Below, one piece after another: positions 1 to 10,977 of a DNA stretch of 64,000 nucleotides. Below the pieces are notes generated by a model. The model had not been told where the DNA came from, ran no database searches, and was given only the letters and a program-made list of their open reading frames with translations. A program made the position numbers and the translations under genes. Location of the stretch: positions 137,153,989 through 137,217,988 of the forward strand of contig CP136068.1 of NCBI GenBank assembly GCA_032622095.1, in the 5' to 3' direction. The number at the start of each line of letters is the position of its first letter. The first letter of the stretch is position 1. Origin of the DNA: Siphonodentalium dalli (taxonomy: Eukaryota > Mollusca > Scaphopoda > Gadilida > Siphonodentaliidae).

Positions 1-165
1 GATTATTTTATTTCAACTTTCTGACTTTTTCTGAAACTGTCTGTACAGCAGGGTGCTCTGCCTATCATTAGCTTATGTCAGCTTCCGGTGGGCAAGATAT
101 GGTACCTCTTATCGTGGACCCAAGTGTCATTGGGCATCCCCTTCACTCACATAATGTGGATCATA
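1..165. repeat. Dispersed repeat copy 1 of 3
   Basis: This segment is closely matched at about 52650-52812 and again at 53330-53466. The shared core runs from a CTGAAACTGTCT motif through CTTATGTCAGC and CCGGTGGGCA to GGGCATCCCC. It is cut by the window edge. No coding pattern is visible on either strand and the parent element is not recognised. The two distal copies resemble each other more than they resemble this one, by eye. Confidence 0.75.
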
Positions 166-551
166 CAAAGCTTAAATGCATGTTTACCAAAGCTGATGAT
201 GTTCGGTAGTTCCATATTTAGCGGTGAGCACTACTAACACTTTTCCTTAACACCTTGGAGGGTATTTGTAACGTCATATACACGACGTCATGTGTGATTT
301 TAACGTCAACGTCATATCAATAATTATTAACAAATTCGGGTCAAAAGGGGTTCAATAATTCGTTTTAATTGATGTTTATTTTCTGTTTACGTGTGCCATC
401 ATAATATATTGCACTCAAACATTGGAACATTATATTAATCAAAATATCTCCTATACAATTCATTTATAATTCAGATGATTAATTGAAGTTATGTCTACAT
501 AAAAATGACACTTCCTGAAACGGCATATATATCGTTCTACTCGCCAAAGAG
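166..551. other. Intergenic, nothing recognised
   Basis: AT-rich sequence with several short ACGTCA-type motifs around 267-315. No gene, terminal repeat or RNA gene is recognisable. Confidence 0.5.
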
Positions 552-1016
552 TTAACCCTTTACCCAACAAAACGGCCAAAAACGCCCAAATAAAGCTTCA
601 ACACCCTAAAATATCTTCGGTCTGTCTCAATAACACCATACAAATATGGATATCATTCGAACCGGTTCATTGACCACATTGTGATGGTTACAGTTATGCC
701 CTGTGACAATGCATTCTCTTATATATGCGAGTCGACCATAGGTCGCCTCGCATATATAAGAGAATGCATTGGCCTAACAAAATTCTTTTTTTAACACTTT
801 TTACCAATTTTTCTTACATTCTTTAACAATTTTATAATTTTTTCGTACATTTTTTAACAATTTTTATAATATTTTTCTACATTCTTTGATAATTTTATCA
901 TTTTTAATATGTGTTAAGCCAATGCATTCTCTTATATATGCGAGGCGACCTATGGTCGACTCGCATATATAAGAGAATGCAGTGACACAGGGCCGTTCTG
1001 TTGGGTAAAGGGTTAA
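552..1016 (+). mobile_element. piggyBac-like MITE, copy 1
   Basis: A non-autonomous element flanked by TTAA (552-555 and 1013-1016). Its terminal inverted repeats read CCCTTTACCCAACA on the left and TGTTGGGTAAAGGG on the right. TTAA duplication with CCC-type termini is the hallmark of the piggyBac superfamily. Inside are a ~140-bp unique stretch (about 556-700), a hairpin at 706-773, an AT-rich spacer made of ~30-bp subrepeats, and a second hairpin at 918-986 in inverted orientation. No transposase is encoded. The superfamily call is supported by the precise TTAA junction of the copy at 57045. Confidence 0.85.
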
Positions 1017-1181
1017 ACGCCCGTATGACTGATTCTTGTGAGATAATTCCATGATATTTACAGGCAGATATCGATAGCATCACACTATAGTGGAACTACA
1101 TAGTTTGTACGTCTCGTGTAGTTAGCTGTGGTACACATGCGTTTTATATGCATGTTTCCGTTCATATAAGAATTGACTTGA

Positions 1182-1594
1182 AGATCGATTGGAGTCATTG
1201 GATTTTGACCGGCAGAGTAATTAACCCTTTACCCAAAACAGAACGGCCCTGTGCCAATGCATTCTCTTATATATGCATTGGCATATGGCAGTAAGACAGT
1301 CTAGCCTGACTATGCCACCCCCTCGAATATACAATACACTATTTGTCAAATGTATTATGTATTAATATGTGTATATCGAAATAAAATATCCTATCCTATC
1401 CTATCCTATCCTAACTGTAACCATCACAATGTGGTCAATGAACCGGTTCCAATGATATCCATATTTGTATGGTGTTATTGAGACAGACCGAAGATATTTT
1501 AGGCTGTTGAAGCTTTATTTGGGCGTTTTTGGCCGCTTTGTTGGGTAAAGGGTTAATTACTCTGCCGGTCAAAACCAATGACCCCAATCGATCT
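1182..1594. repeat. Host palindrome carrying MITE copy 2
   Basis: The ~40 bp on each side of MITE copy 2 are inverted repeats of each other: 1182-1224 reads toward the axis and 1553-1594 is its near-perfect reverse complement, sharing GACCGGCAGAGTAATTAA. If the MITE and one TTAA are mentally removed, the TTAA sits exactly on the axis of the palindrome. The palindrome therefore predates the MITE and served as its target. Confidence 0.75.
1221..1556 (-). mobile_element. piggyBac-like MITE, copy 2, internally rearranged
   Basis: TTAA at 1221-1224 and 1553-1556 flanks the same CCCTTTACCC termini. Orientation is inverted relative to copy 1, because the unique stretch lies on the right (about 1410-1540). 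The hairpin pair is collapsed to a short remnant near 1252-1280. It is replaced by ~130 bp of foreign sequence ending in (TATCC)n at 1388-1413. That looks like the 3' tail of a small retroelement, but it is not identified. Confidence 0.8.
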
Positions 1595-4137
1595 GTAAGT
1601 AATTTCTTGTAATCACATATCAGTACATTTTAATAGAACATTAATAATGTGAACAACTTTTCAAAACTACCACAACAATTGTAAGGAACATATATTGTTC
1701 AAATTCCAACACAGTCTCCCAATAACAACAGGCAGCTTAAAGTGACGTAGTTGGTTCATCGCTTTTTGTGAAGTGGACACCACCCGCAGAGCGTGTACAC
1801 ACGATCGGCTTGGGGCGACGTTGTGTTCTTCGCTTTTTCCGAAGTGTCCCAAGTCAGTTACTGCCTGATGAACGTCGGAAACATTCGTGTAACCGTATCG
1901 CGATTTGTACTGATTCTTAATGATGCTAATTGCGTGAACGCAGAGGGCGTGCATGTGATAATATTCTAATATCGTGCAAACTTGCCAGTGTATGAACGTA
2001 ACCTTACTAGAAATTAGCCTTCAAATATATTGCAAGAATCAATCGCTCAACACCTAGTTGCATTTAATTGTCACAAAAAGCAATTAATTAATCGAATAGA
2101 CATATTCTGTCATTTCAGATTGTATCATGCATTCGCAAGTGCGAAATAGATAGCCAGCTGAAATTTCCATGGCAGAAAATGTTGTCCAGGCAACGTAAGT
2201 TTGACTGTGTGCACTTACCCTAAATAGGGATGTTGATTTTGAGCCAAGTTATTTTTACGCATAATTTATGTATCGTTCGAGTGCACCCGATCGGGGGGTA
2301 AACACGACCTTGTTGGTAGAAGCACGCGTTGGACTTTGCAATACAACTCAACATCAAGGACAACACACACACACACTCCTCATAATAGTTGAAATAACAA
2401 ACCGCTGTTGGGCCCGAATCGTCTTCAGCATCGATCTATTAAACGTGTCTTGTGGACGATGGGTTTGTCCAATAAGACATAACACTGGCATCGCTAACGA
2501 TTTATTCAGTACACACAGTCACAATAGTCGTACTCAAAAGCCGCGGTTATTTGATTGAACGTGTAATTGAAACACGAAGGTACAGAAGCAAACATACCCG
2601 CGGCCATTGTCATTTACGAGCGTTTATGTTTGTTTGAGTATCCAACAGACAGCAATGATCATCCCGTCATCGTACTGTGAGTGGACATCCCACAACCAAG
2701 TCGGAGTGAACAAAGACCATAGGATCGGAGTTAAAAATAGACTTTAGACGATACAGACCCTAACTTGTTTTGTTCTTTGGTGGCTCTTAATGGGTAAGAC
2801 ACTGCGCTTGTGTTGTCTTGTATACCAAACAATCAATGAATCAGCATTCGTGCATTGAACAACAGACATTTACAAAGTAGGTGCGAGTTGTACATACGCT
2901 CGAATTATATAACGCTTAATTATATAACGTAAGCACGACTTTCTTAACCACAACACGAAATCGTTGCAATTGACATTCTTCTACACGGGAAAATGGGGGG
3001 GGGGGGGCGAACAAAATAAAAACTAATTTCGATGAAAATGCTGTATATCTATAGAAATAATTTCGTCAATGTTACTTCGTTTTCTCACGCATAAATTAAT
3101 ACAAGTTATAGTTTTGCAAAATGTTCTGCTATTGGGCTGAACAATATAGTAAGTGAGCACACCCCTCCATGTAACTTACATGTATACTGCGGCGGGAGAA
3201 ACATTGTAACATTGACGAAATGAGTTCTATATACGCACGGTCGCGGTGAGACGCACCCCCAAATTTTGGTAAAAAATATTCAAAATTTGGTTGGAAGTTT
3301 CAACCCTAACACACCATCTGTTGGAGATTTCGCGTCGAAAATAGGTTGCAAATGATTTCATAGTTTAATTTCCCAACCATTATTTTTGTGTGAAATTGGT
3401 CTTTACTAAATTGACATCAGTTGGAAATTCCTAACCGTATGGTTGTGCCCGGTTAGCGATTAGAAATTTCCAACAGGTGGATAGAGGGAGCATATAGAAT
3501 TTCCCAAGTTGAGGAATTTATTAGGTTTCAAAGGAGGTGCAGTAATAAATTCCAAGTATTACACCCCAACGGAGACATTCTAGACACGTCACCGTAAATG
3601 CGTTTTAAATATAACTTTGCTCACAGCAATTCTGATATAGATGGGAGAACTCTCTTATCTTCATATATTCGTTCCCGCCGCTATCGCATAATTGGACGTT
3701 TTATTGTTGGCCGTCCAGTAGTTACTTTCGACAGAATGACTTGTACACTGGCGAATTCATACTAATCCAATGCAACACATTTAATTAAACGTCCCATTAT
3801 CAATGGGGTTATATATGCATCGTCTAAACACCGCTTGTACTTAGAAGAACACCCTGACGGCATTGGCTCTTCAGCGCAAATTTTTAGCCATGTATAGCAC
3901 CACTGCCACCACACAATTACGCGAGGACGCCAAATTGGTATACCTTCAGAAACAGAATTATGATTATGATGAGTTTTCCGTAAATTAGCGAAAATATTGT
4001 TCAAATCGATAGACGATCGAGTGGTTAGAAATAATGAACAAAGTTGCGATCACTATACTAATGAGGAAATTACACATATGTGAGGCCAATAAAGAGCTAC
4101 TTTTCCATTTGACATCAAAACACTGACAACACATGTT
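1595..4137. other. Intergenic; weak repeats only
   Basis: No gene recognised. Visible are a short AC run near 2366, a G tract at about 2995-3007, a segment near 1975-2010 related to 20690-20710, and degenerate TTGGAAATTTCC-like motifs between about 3290 and 3500 that recall the array at 19780-20420. Short open frames here show no family motif. Confidence 0.5.
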
Positions 4138-4428
4138 GCTTATAAGCGCGATCACCGAGTCGCGGCCATATTGGATTCATCCAGCCCTCGTCCCACGGTT
4201 TAAGTGCTACAGGTTAAAGTTCTGGAGGTGCAGTCCATATATTGAACTTTTGAATATTCATGATTCCATATATGGAGCTTTTGAATATTCATGAATTCCG
4301 TATATGGAATCATTAATATTCAACAGTTCCATATATGGAATGCACCTCCAGAACGTCGACCTGTAGTACTTAAACCGCGGAACGGAATGAATCCAATATT
4401 GCCGCGACTCAGTGATCTGGCTTATTAG
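4138..4428. mobile_element. Foldback element, family F1, copy 1
   Basis: A ~290-bp palindromic element. The left arm (from about 4138, through GATCACCGAGTCGCGGCC and the block ending CTGGAGGTGCA) is answered by a reverse-complement right arm ending near 4428. The centre holds three diverged CCATATATGGA plus TGAATATTCA units. A related, more decayed copy lies at 26278-26541. No coding capacity is seen. The target duplication is unresolved, so the superfamily is unknown. Confidence 0.7.
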
Positions 4429-5093
4429 TATAATATCTCTCTGATTGATTGCTAGAATAGGACAGGGGATATATAGCTATATCTAGCATCGTCACTCCGG
4501 TTGGGGTGAAATGGGGGGCGGGGGCCACACAACTTCAAATTCCATGCATGTCGTTTGATGCATATAGGCATTGAATTTGCAACTGTTAAAATTTCTCGAA
4601 TCTGATTCCGTTCCCGGGTGGCATGTTGTCGCACCACTCACGATAAAACGTAAAATATACATAGTAATGTACATGTAAATGTAGTCCTTTGATCTTCAGT
4701 ATTACCCGCGATCTCAAACTACAAGATCGCCAAATATCCGAGTTTGCACACCGCTCGCACCAATCTGCCATTCAATGTATAATTCTCCGCAAAATCCGAA
4801 ATATGCCGCATAATTAATTTAATACAAATGCCGAAATGTGAGGGCAAAAGGAACTCAGTTTCTGTAGGCCGTGTTCATTCAACGGTCGGAAACGCAATGG
4901 TTTGCTGCCTGTCCGTTAAGTTGACAATGGGTCAAGTTGTCACGCCATCCGTGTATCCAATGAGTGAGTGGATAGGATCGAACACATGGTACAACTCAGA
5001 TGTCTTTTCCCAATTTCGGGTTAATCCATTCCGATAAGAGGTGACGCATCAAACAAATGGACTCGGCCATGTTTTAAGTCAGATAATAGCTTC

Positions 5094-5174
5094 AAACTGT
5101 ACATTATTTCAGCAAATGGAACGATCTCGATCTGCGGTCTCGATCGATCCATTCCCTGAAATAATGTACAGTTT
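5094..5174. repeat. Hairpin
   Basis: AACTGTACATTATTTCAG on the left is answered by its near-exact reverse complement at 5156-5174. GATCTCGATC and CGATCGATC-like sequence lie around the axis. It may be a small foldback element or structured repeat. Function is unknown. Confidence 0.7.
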
Positions 5175-5770
5175 TCAGGCATTATCCTATACATAAAAAA
5201 ATTAAAATGTTTCCACTATGCTTATGAAAAATGGTTACAAAGTTACATTTGGAGGTCATTTTTTGTTACAACGTTACATTGGCTTATACTAAGGAATATA
5301 TAACTCCAACTAGAAAAAATGAAAATATGTCCATTATCATTGTTAAAAAGGGTTACACAGATACATTTGGAAGTCGTTTAAAAATTCGACGTGTTTTCTT
5401 ACTAGACAATAACTCCAACTAGAAAAATTAAAATATTTCCACTATACTTGTAAAAAATGTTTTCTATTTTTGTCAGCATTTATCGCCCAAGAGAGAATAA
5501 TACAAGGTCGCTCACATCACGTTCCCAGAAAAGTGGCTTTTGGGGCATTGGCTATTTTAAGAACAAAGAAGACACATTATTGCAAAAAAATTATTCCAAT
5601 TTGATAATGGCCGTCCTGAAATGTGAACAGCACACCAGACTTAAACAAATTCTTTGGAAGATTGTCAAAAAGGGGCACAACTCCGTCAAAATTCATTGGA
5701 CAACGATCAAAATCTAACGTAACTTGTGTCCTCTCAATTGTCAGGTCCGACAATTCCCAAATATAGCTAC

Positions 5771-5809
5771 AATAGCCATATGTAGCTATTGTAGCTACAT
5801 ATGGCTATT
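5771..5809. repeat. Short palindrome
   Basis: AATAGCCATATGTAGCTA is followed by its reverse complement, giving ~18-bp arms with almost no loop. Nearby sequence also contains TAGCTACAATAG. No function is evident. Confidence 0.7.
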
Positions 5810-7187
5810 GATGACTGATCAATCTGGTTGAAGAGAGATAACCCAATTCAACAAACAGTCATTTAAATATACAAGAACATGATTTTATTATACTCTTAGT
5901 ATAAATGAATATTGTTTGCCATGTTCATGAATAATTAACAAAATATTTCAATATTGTTACTTTTTACTGACAACTTTTCCTAAATAGAAGAAGAATATAT
6001 CATATATGGATGGATCTGAGTCACATAGCATAACCAATATCTAAACAGATGCATGTGCTTAGCTATGCTATTCCGCAAGCTGGTGCAACCGAAATGTCAT
6101 CGGTAGTGAATTCAAAATAAGGACGACAAACAAAACCATATTAACTTACTGCGAGTGGCAAGAAGTTTTTCACAAACGGCATCGTATATGGCCATCAATT
6201 CTGCAGAAATGTTTTGGGCCCTTCGAAAAAAAAATATGTACGACTCAGCTGTACGACTACTACATTTATTAGCTATTTGTAATTCTTATCAAAAATAGTA
6301 GTTTATTATTCGAAAGGTGTCTGACGGTTCTGGGCGCGAATCACAAAGCCACATGTCAAAAGATATTGGTAATTGGACACCCGATTCTTTTCGATATTGT
6401 GGGTATGCATATGTTTTCCCTTTCTAGTCCAGGAACGACAACTCTCTCAGACTAAGATTGGCTCGCGCTCTCGTCGATACAGGATTAATCGGCTCCATGA
6501 ATTCCGTTACTATAGTCCCCAGTTCCTAGTTCCCAGTTCTAAAAATATAATAATAATTGTTACTATAAATCGCCTATGTATGCATAACGACAGCAGCTAC
6601 GGGGCCATCCTTTTGGATTCTTCTTGTGCCACCACTAGTCCATCTATAAATCACAAAACAGGTCACATACGCCTGTCCACCTGTTAAAAAATTGGGCGTA
6701 AGTCGTGCGTGGGGTCAAACTAATGAAAAAAGGTAATTTTTCGTTGCTAAATCGCCTGCGTAGGCATAACCATAACAGCCACGAGGCTAACCTTGTGGAT
6801 TCTTCTTGTGTCACAACTAGTCCGTTTGAAATCACAAACCTAGTGACATACGCCCGTCCAACTGTTTAAAAATTGGGCGAAAGTCGTGCGTGGGGCAAAA
6901 ATAGGACATTGTTTGTTGCTAAATTCCTTATGTATGCATAACCACAGCAGCCACGGGGCTATCCTTGTGGATTCTTCTTGTGCCACCACTGTTCCATCTA
7001 GACATCACAAACTGGTTCACATACGCCTGTCCAGCTGTTCAAAAATTGGGCGTAAGTCGTGCGTGGGGTCAAAATAATGAAAAAAAGGGTCATTTTTCGT
7101 TGCTAAATCGCCTGCGTAGGCATAACCATAGAAGCCACGAGGCTATCCTTGTGGATTCTTCTTGTGCCACAACTAGTCCATCTAGTC

Positions 7188-8675
7188 CTTAAACTCCTAT
7201 CAAATCTTAAAATAAATAAAGCAGCTGGGCCAGACAATATTAAACCAATTATTCTGAAACAACTCCGATACGAAATTGCCCCCCTTCTTACCAATCTTAT
7301 TCAAAAGACCTTGAAGGAAGGTGTCCTCCCACAGGACTGGACAAAGGGTAATGTGGTTCCTGTATACAAGAAGGGTGATAAAACAAACCCGGCAAATTAT
7401 AGACCGATCACCCTCACCTGTATCATCTGCAAACTAACTGAGCACATCATCGCATCCAACATCACGAAGCATCTAAAAAAGAATAAGATCCTCTCTGATC
7501 TGCAGCATGGCTTCAGGGAAAGAAAATCATGTGAAACACAACTCGTGCAACTAGCTGATGATCTTTTGAGACGCCTTGCTGCAGGACAGCAGACTGATCT
7601 TATCTTGCTTGATTTCAGTAAAGCCTTTGACAAGGTAAACCATGGCAAATTGCTCTATAAACTTGATCATTACGGCATTGGTGGAACCACATTAAACTGG
7701 ATCAGAGCCTTTCTCAACAACAGAACCCAAGTTGTTGTCCTGGAGGGGGATGCCTCCTCTGAAGTCTCAGTGACATCTGGGGTACCCCAGGGCTCTGTCC
7801 TAGGGCCCCTGATGTTCCTGGTGTACATCAATGATTTACCAAACCACATAACTGCTCAAACACGCTTATTTGCTGATGACACCGCACTATACATGACAAT
7901 AACAAACTCAAAAGACTGCGAACAATTACAAAATGACCTAAACAAACTACAGACATGGGAGCAAAATTGGGATATGGCCTTCAACCCCTCAAAATGCCAA
8001 GTCCTCACAGTCAGCCGCAAAGCAAAACCCATAATTTGGGACTACATCCTACACTCCCAAATACTTGATCATGTCAATAACGCGCGATATTTGGGAATCG
8101 ACTTCACAAACAATCTCTCATTTAATGCCCACATACAACGAACAACTCTAAGTGCAAATCAGTCCCTGGGATTCTTAAAAAGGAATATCAAAACACAAAA
8201 TAAAGCACTCAAGAAAGCAGCTTATCAGGCCATGGTTAGACAAAAGTTAGAGTATGCCGCTGCAATTTGGTCCCCTCATACCTCAGAAAACATAACTAAA
8301 ATTGAACGAGTACAAAATCGGGCCATCCGTTGGATTTTTAATGACTATTCAAGATTCTCAAGTTTGTCAAAAATGAGGACAGAATTAGAACTGAAACCCC
8401 TTGAGGACAGAAGAACCATCTCAAAATTATCCCTCTTCAGTAAAATAGTCCATAATCACGTAGATATTACAATCCCAGATTACCTTCAGAAACCACTCAG
8501 ACACAGCAGATATAGCAACGCTGACACTTATCGTCGAATTCATACTGGGCCAAACTATTTTAGACATTCATTCTTCCCATCAACTGCTATACTCTGGAAC
8601 CAACTCCCGCCTGATCTGATCAAGCTCTCTGACCCTGACCAGTTCAGGAGGAGAGCTTATCAGCTACAACCATGA
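7188..8675 (+). CDS. LINE reverse transcriptase, C-terminal part of ORF2 (CR1/L2-like)
   Basis: An open frame of about 495 codons copying LINE RNA into DNA by target-primed reverse transcription. Fingers motifs AAGPDNI and NYRPITL appear first. Motif A is LLDFSKAFDKVNH (about 7605-7645), motif B is SGVPQGSVLGPLMF, motif C is LFADDTALY with the catalytic Asp pair (about 7865-7890), followed by NPSKCQVL and YLGI. The C-terminal part contains WSPHT and ILWNQLP, as in CR1/L2-type proteins. The N-terminal apurinic endonuclease is missing because of 5' truncation, and the frame runs in from array sequence with no LINE start codon. The RT is uninterrupted, so the insertion is comparatively young, but it cannot be autonomous. 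RT identity is certain; the clade is less so (Jockey is the alternative). Confidence 0.92.
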   Translation, partial: LKLLSNLKINKAAGPDNIKPIILKQLRYEIAPLLTNLIQKTLKEGVLPQDWTKGNVVPVYKKGDKTNPANYRPITLTCIICKLTEHIIASNITKHLKKNKILSDLQHGFRERKSCETQLVQLADDLLRRLAAGQQTDLILLDFSKAFDKVNHGKLLYKLDHYGIGGTTLNWIRAFLNNRTQVVVLEGDASSEVSVTSGVPQGSVLGPLMFLVYINDLPNHITAQTRLFADDTALYMTITNSKDCEQLQNDLNKLQTWEQNWDMAFNPSKCQVLTVSRKAKPIIWDYILHSQILDHVNNARYLGIDFTNNLSFNAHIQRTTLSANQSLGFLKRNIKTQNKALKKAAYQAMVRQKLEYAAAIWSPHTSENITKIERVQNRAIRWIFNDYSRFSSLSKMRTELELKPLEDRRTISKLSLFSKIVHNHVDITIPDYLQKPLRHSRYSNADTYRRIHTGPNYFRHSFFPSTAILWNQLPPDLIKLSDPDQFRRRAYQLQP

Positions 8676-8839
8676 ACCTGACAGCAACCTTTGTTTTTAA
8701 AATGCTTTTATCTGTACATATTCTTTTAACTGACAAACTTGTCACCCTATCACTCTATTCTCCACTAACTTGCACTGACTGCGCCTGGTGATAACACCCA
8801 CATATGGGGGTCTACCAGTATCAATAGATAGATAGATAG
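8676..8839 (+). other. LINE 3' UTR with (ATAG)n tail
   Basis: Follows the RT stop codon directly. It ends CTACCAGTATC and then about four ATAG units. This region would be the RT recognition end of the transcript. Confidence 0.75.
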
Positions 8840-9425
8840 AAATCACAAATCATGTAACATGCGCCCGTCTAGCTGTTCAAATATTGGGCGTAAGTCGTGT
8901 GTGGGGTCAAAATAATGAAAAAAAGCTCATTATTCGTTGCTAAATCGCCTGCGTAGGCATAACCATAGCAGCCACGGGGTTATACTTGTGGACTCTTCTT
9001 GAACCACCACTAGTCCATCTAGAAATCACAAACTTGTTCACATACGGCTGACCAGCTGTTCAAAAATTGGGCGTAAGTCGTGCGTGGGTCAAAATAATGA
9101 AAAAAAGAGGTAATTTTTTCGTTGCTAAATGGCCCGTGTAGGCATAAACATAGCAGCCACGAGACTATCCTTGTGGATTCTTCTTGTGCCGCCACTACAT
9201 GTAGTCCATCTAGAAATCACAAATCAGGTCACATACGCCCGTCCAGCTGTTCAGAAATTGGGAGTAATCGTGCGTGTGGTCAAAATAATGAAAACAAATT
9301 CATTTTTCTTTGCTAAATCGCCTGGCTATATGCATAACCATAGCAGCCACGGGGCTATCCTTGTGGATTCTTCTTGTGCCTCCACTAATCCATTTAGTAA
9401 TCACAACTGGTTCACATACCCACTC

Positions 9426-10977
9426 CGACTAGAATAGACGGAAAACGCATCCTCTACTATAAAACTTCTGCACTTGTTTGCAACTTCCCGAGTCTACATA
9501 TATTGTGAGGCTATACACCTGTGCGCGTGATAGTATACCAGCTTAAACAAGTCATTTATAACTCGTACGCGTGTATTCTTACTCGTCCAACTATCGGGAC
9601 ATGGAACATGTACCTCCCTGTCGGGTACCAGCGTTTATATCGACCAAACGTGAGTCCTCACAATGGAATGTTTTTTGTATTTCAGGCCCAACAGTAGCTG
9701 AACAGGTGCTTAGATTATTCCTCTTTGCCACAGGTTTCGTAATGAATCGCAATCCGAACATCAAAGAGCTAAGCTTAGCGTACATGGAAAATATCCACGA
9801 GTCAACATATGTCATACATATTGGGCTATATATCAGCACATTTAAGTTTAAAGGGATACTGTACCCAAATGTTGTTGTTGGTTTCTATAGTCTCTGAGTC
9901 GGATAATAAGGTAACAGTTTTTCCATTATTTAAAAGTCTGTTGAGTACGAAGTAGTGTTACGGATGGCAAATTTACCGGAATGCAAAAATACAAATTGTT
10001 GTTGTCGAGTAATTTTTGTACAGTTTTCAACCAAATATATCAAATAAAAGTTATGTTATATATGCATACTAGTCCCATACACTCATTTATGTTATTATAT
10101 CGTCACTAGTCAGTGAATGACTTGAGTTTTCTCCCCGTATCAGCATAATGTTTCAAACGATCGTGTGTGCAATGGGTCTACTAATCCAGTATCCCTCAAT
10201 TATAATTTGATTACGTCTTGTACACGGAAATTCGTATTTTAATTTACGCCATTTTATGGCTCCAGCCATAAATTCAATTTATATTAAATTATTAACTTTT
10301 AAATTATTAAATTTTAAGATAGCCTATTAACCTGAGCGTTTACAGAATATATCTTCGACTCAAATTACTTATGTTTCTATATATTATCGATAATAGATCG
10401 TTTTTATCACCGGAAATTTATTGAAAATGGCGTACAGTACTCCTTTAATGACAATCTGATAACTCAGATCTGTCACAAAAAAACAAACAAACAAAAACTT
10501 AGTAGCACTTTCTTCATGCTAACCGGTGTCGGTATCTATTATGGATGGATAACTCCATTCAATTCGATGGGAATTTATAAGTAGATATGTTCTTCGGCTC
10601 AGAATTCCTCATATAGAAAACGAGCGCCTCGAGAAATTTCATAGTCTCTGTGTCAAAAACATACAAGGCTTGCATATCATAATTATAACCGACAGGCTAT
10701 CCTCGGGGTACACAGTTTCGAATTATAATTATATAAAAAAGGAGAAAATTTCAGTTCAGGAAATCTTTCTATTACGTCTATCCGAATATCCTCGTCACGC
10801 CCTGCAGGCCACATCCCCCATCCGATCGTTACCAAACATATGGATCTTCGGAGTGTCCACTAGATATATTTATTGTATGCCTCCAATGTGGAGAAGAATA
10901 TTTATAAAACATGGTTATCATATATACATGATTGTCACAAAAAAAATGATGTATACACAAGAAGTGTATTATGCGTT
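9426..10977. other. Intergenic, little recognised
   Basis: No gene is supported. A block near 10800-10862 (CATCCCCCATCCGATCGT followed by ATATGGATCTTCGG) matches repeats at 29480-29530 and 37100-37460. The open frames at about 9571-9897 and 10670-10990 have no recognisable motif. Confidence 0.5.

Larger units (their letters stand above)
4429..6555. other. Intergenic with small hairpins and a diverged direct repeat
   Basis: Two hairpins (5094-5174 and 5771-5809) are listed separately. Segments at about 5228-5320 and 5345-5435 are diverged direct repeats sharing GGTTACA..TACATTTGGA and ATAACTCCAACTAGAAAAA. No gene is recognised; open frames here are short and lack family motifs. Confidence 0.5.
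7186..8839 (+). mobile_element. 5'-truncated CR1/L2-like LINE inserted in the tandem array
   Basis: The inserted sequence begins at 7186, just after the unit motif CCATCTAG, and ends in (ATAG)n at about 8824-8839, where the unit resumes with AAATCACAAA. It holds most of a reverse transcriptase frame and a ~165-bp 3' UTR. A 5' truncation and a microsatellite 3' tail are typical of CR1/L2-type target-primed insertion. The target duplication cannot be separated from the tail, because the target itself ends in TAG. No endonuclease or ORF1 is present. Confidence 0.85.
6556..9425 (+). repeat. Tandem array of ~182-bp units, interrupted by a LINE
   Basis: About seven diverged units with a period of roughly 175-190 bp. 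Each carries a block like GCTAAATCGCCTGCGTAGGC, then AGCCACGGGGCTATCC, then CTTGTGCCACCACTAGTCC, then TTGGGCGTAAGTCGTGCG. Landmarks of successive units lie near 6598, 6779, 6952, 7136, 8973, 9158 and 9349. The jump from 7136 to 8973 is explained by the LINE at 7186-8839. Open frames within units are by-products of the repeat. Confidence 0.85.
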
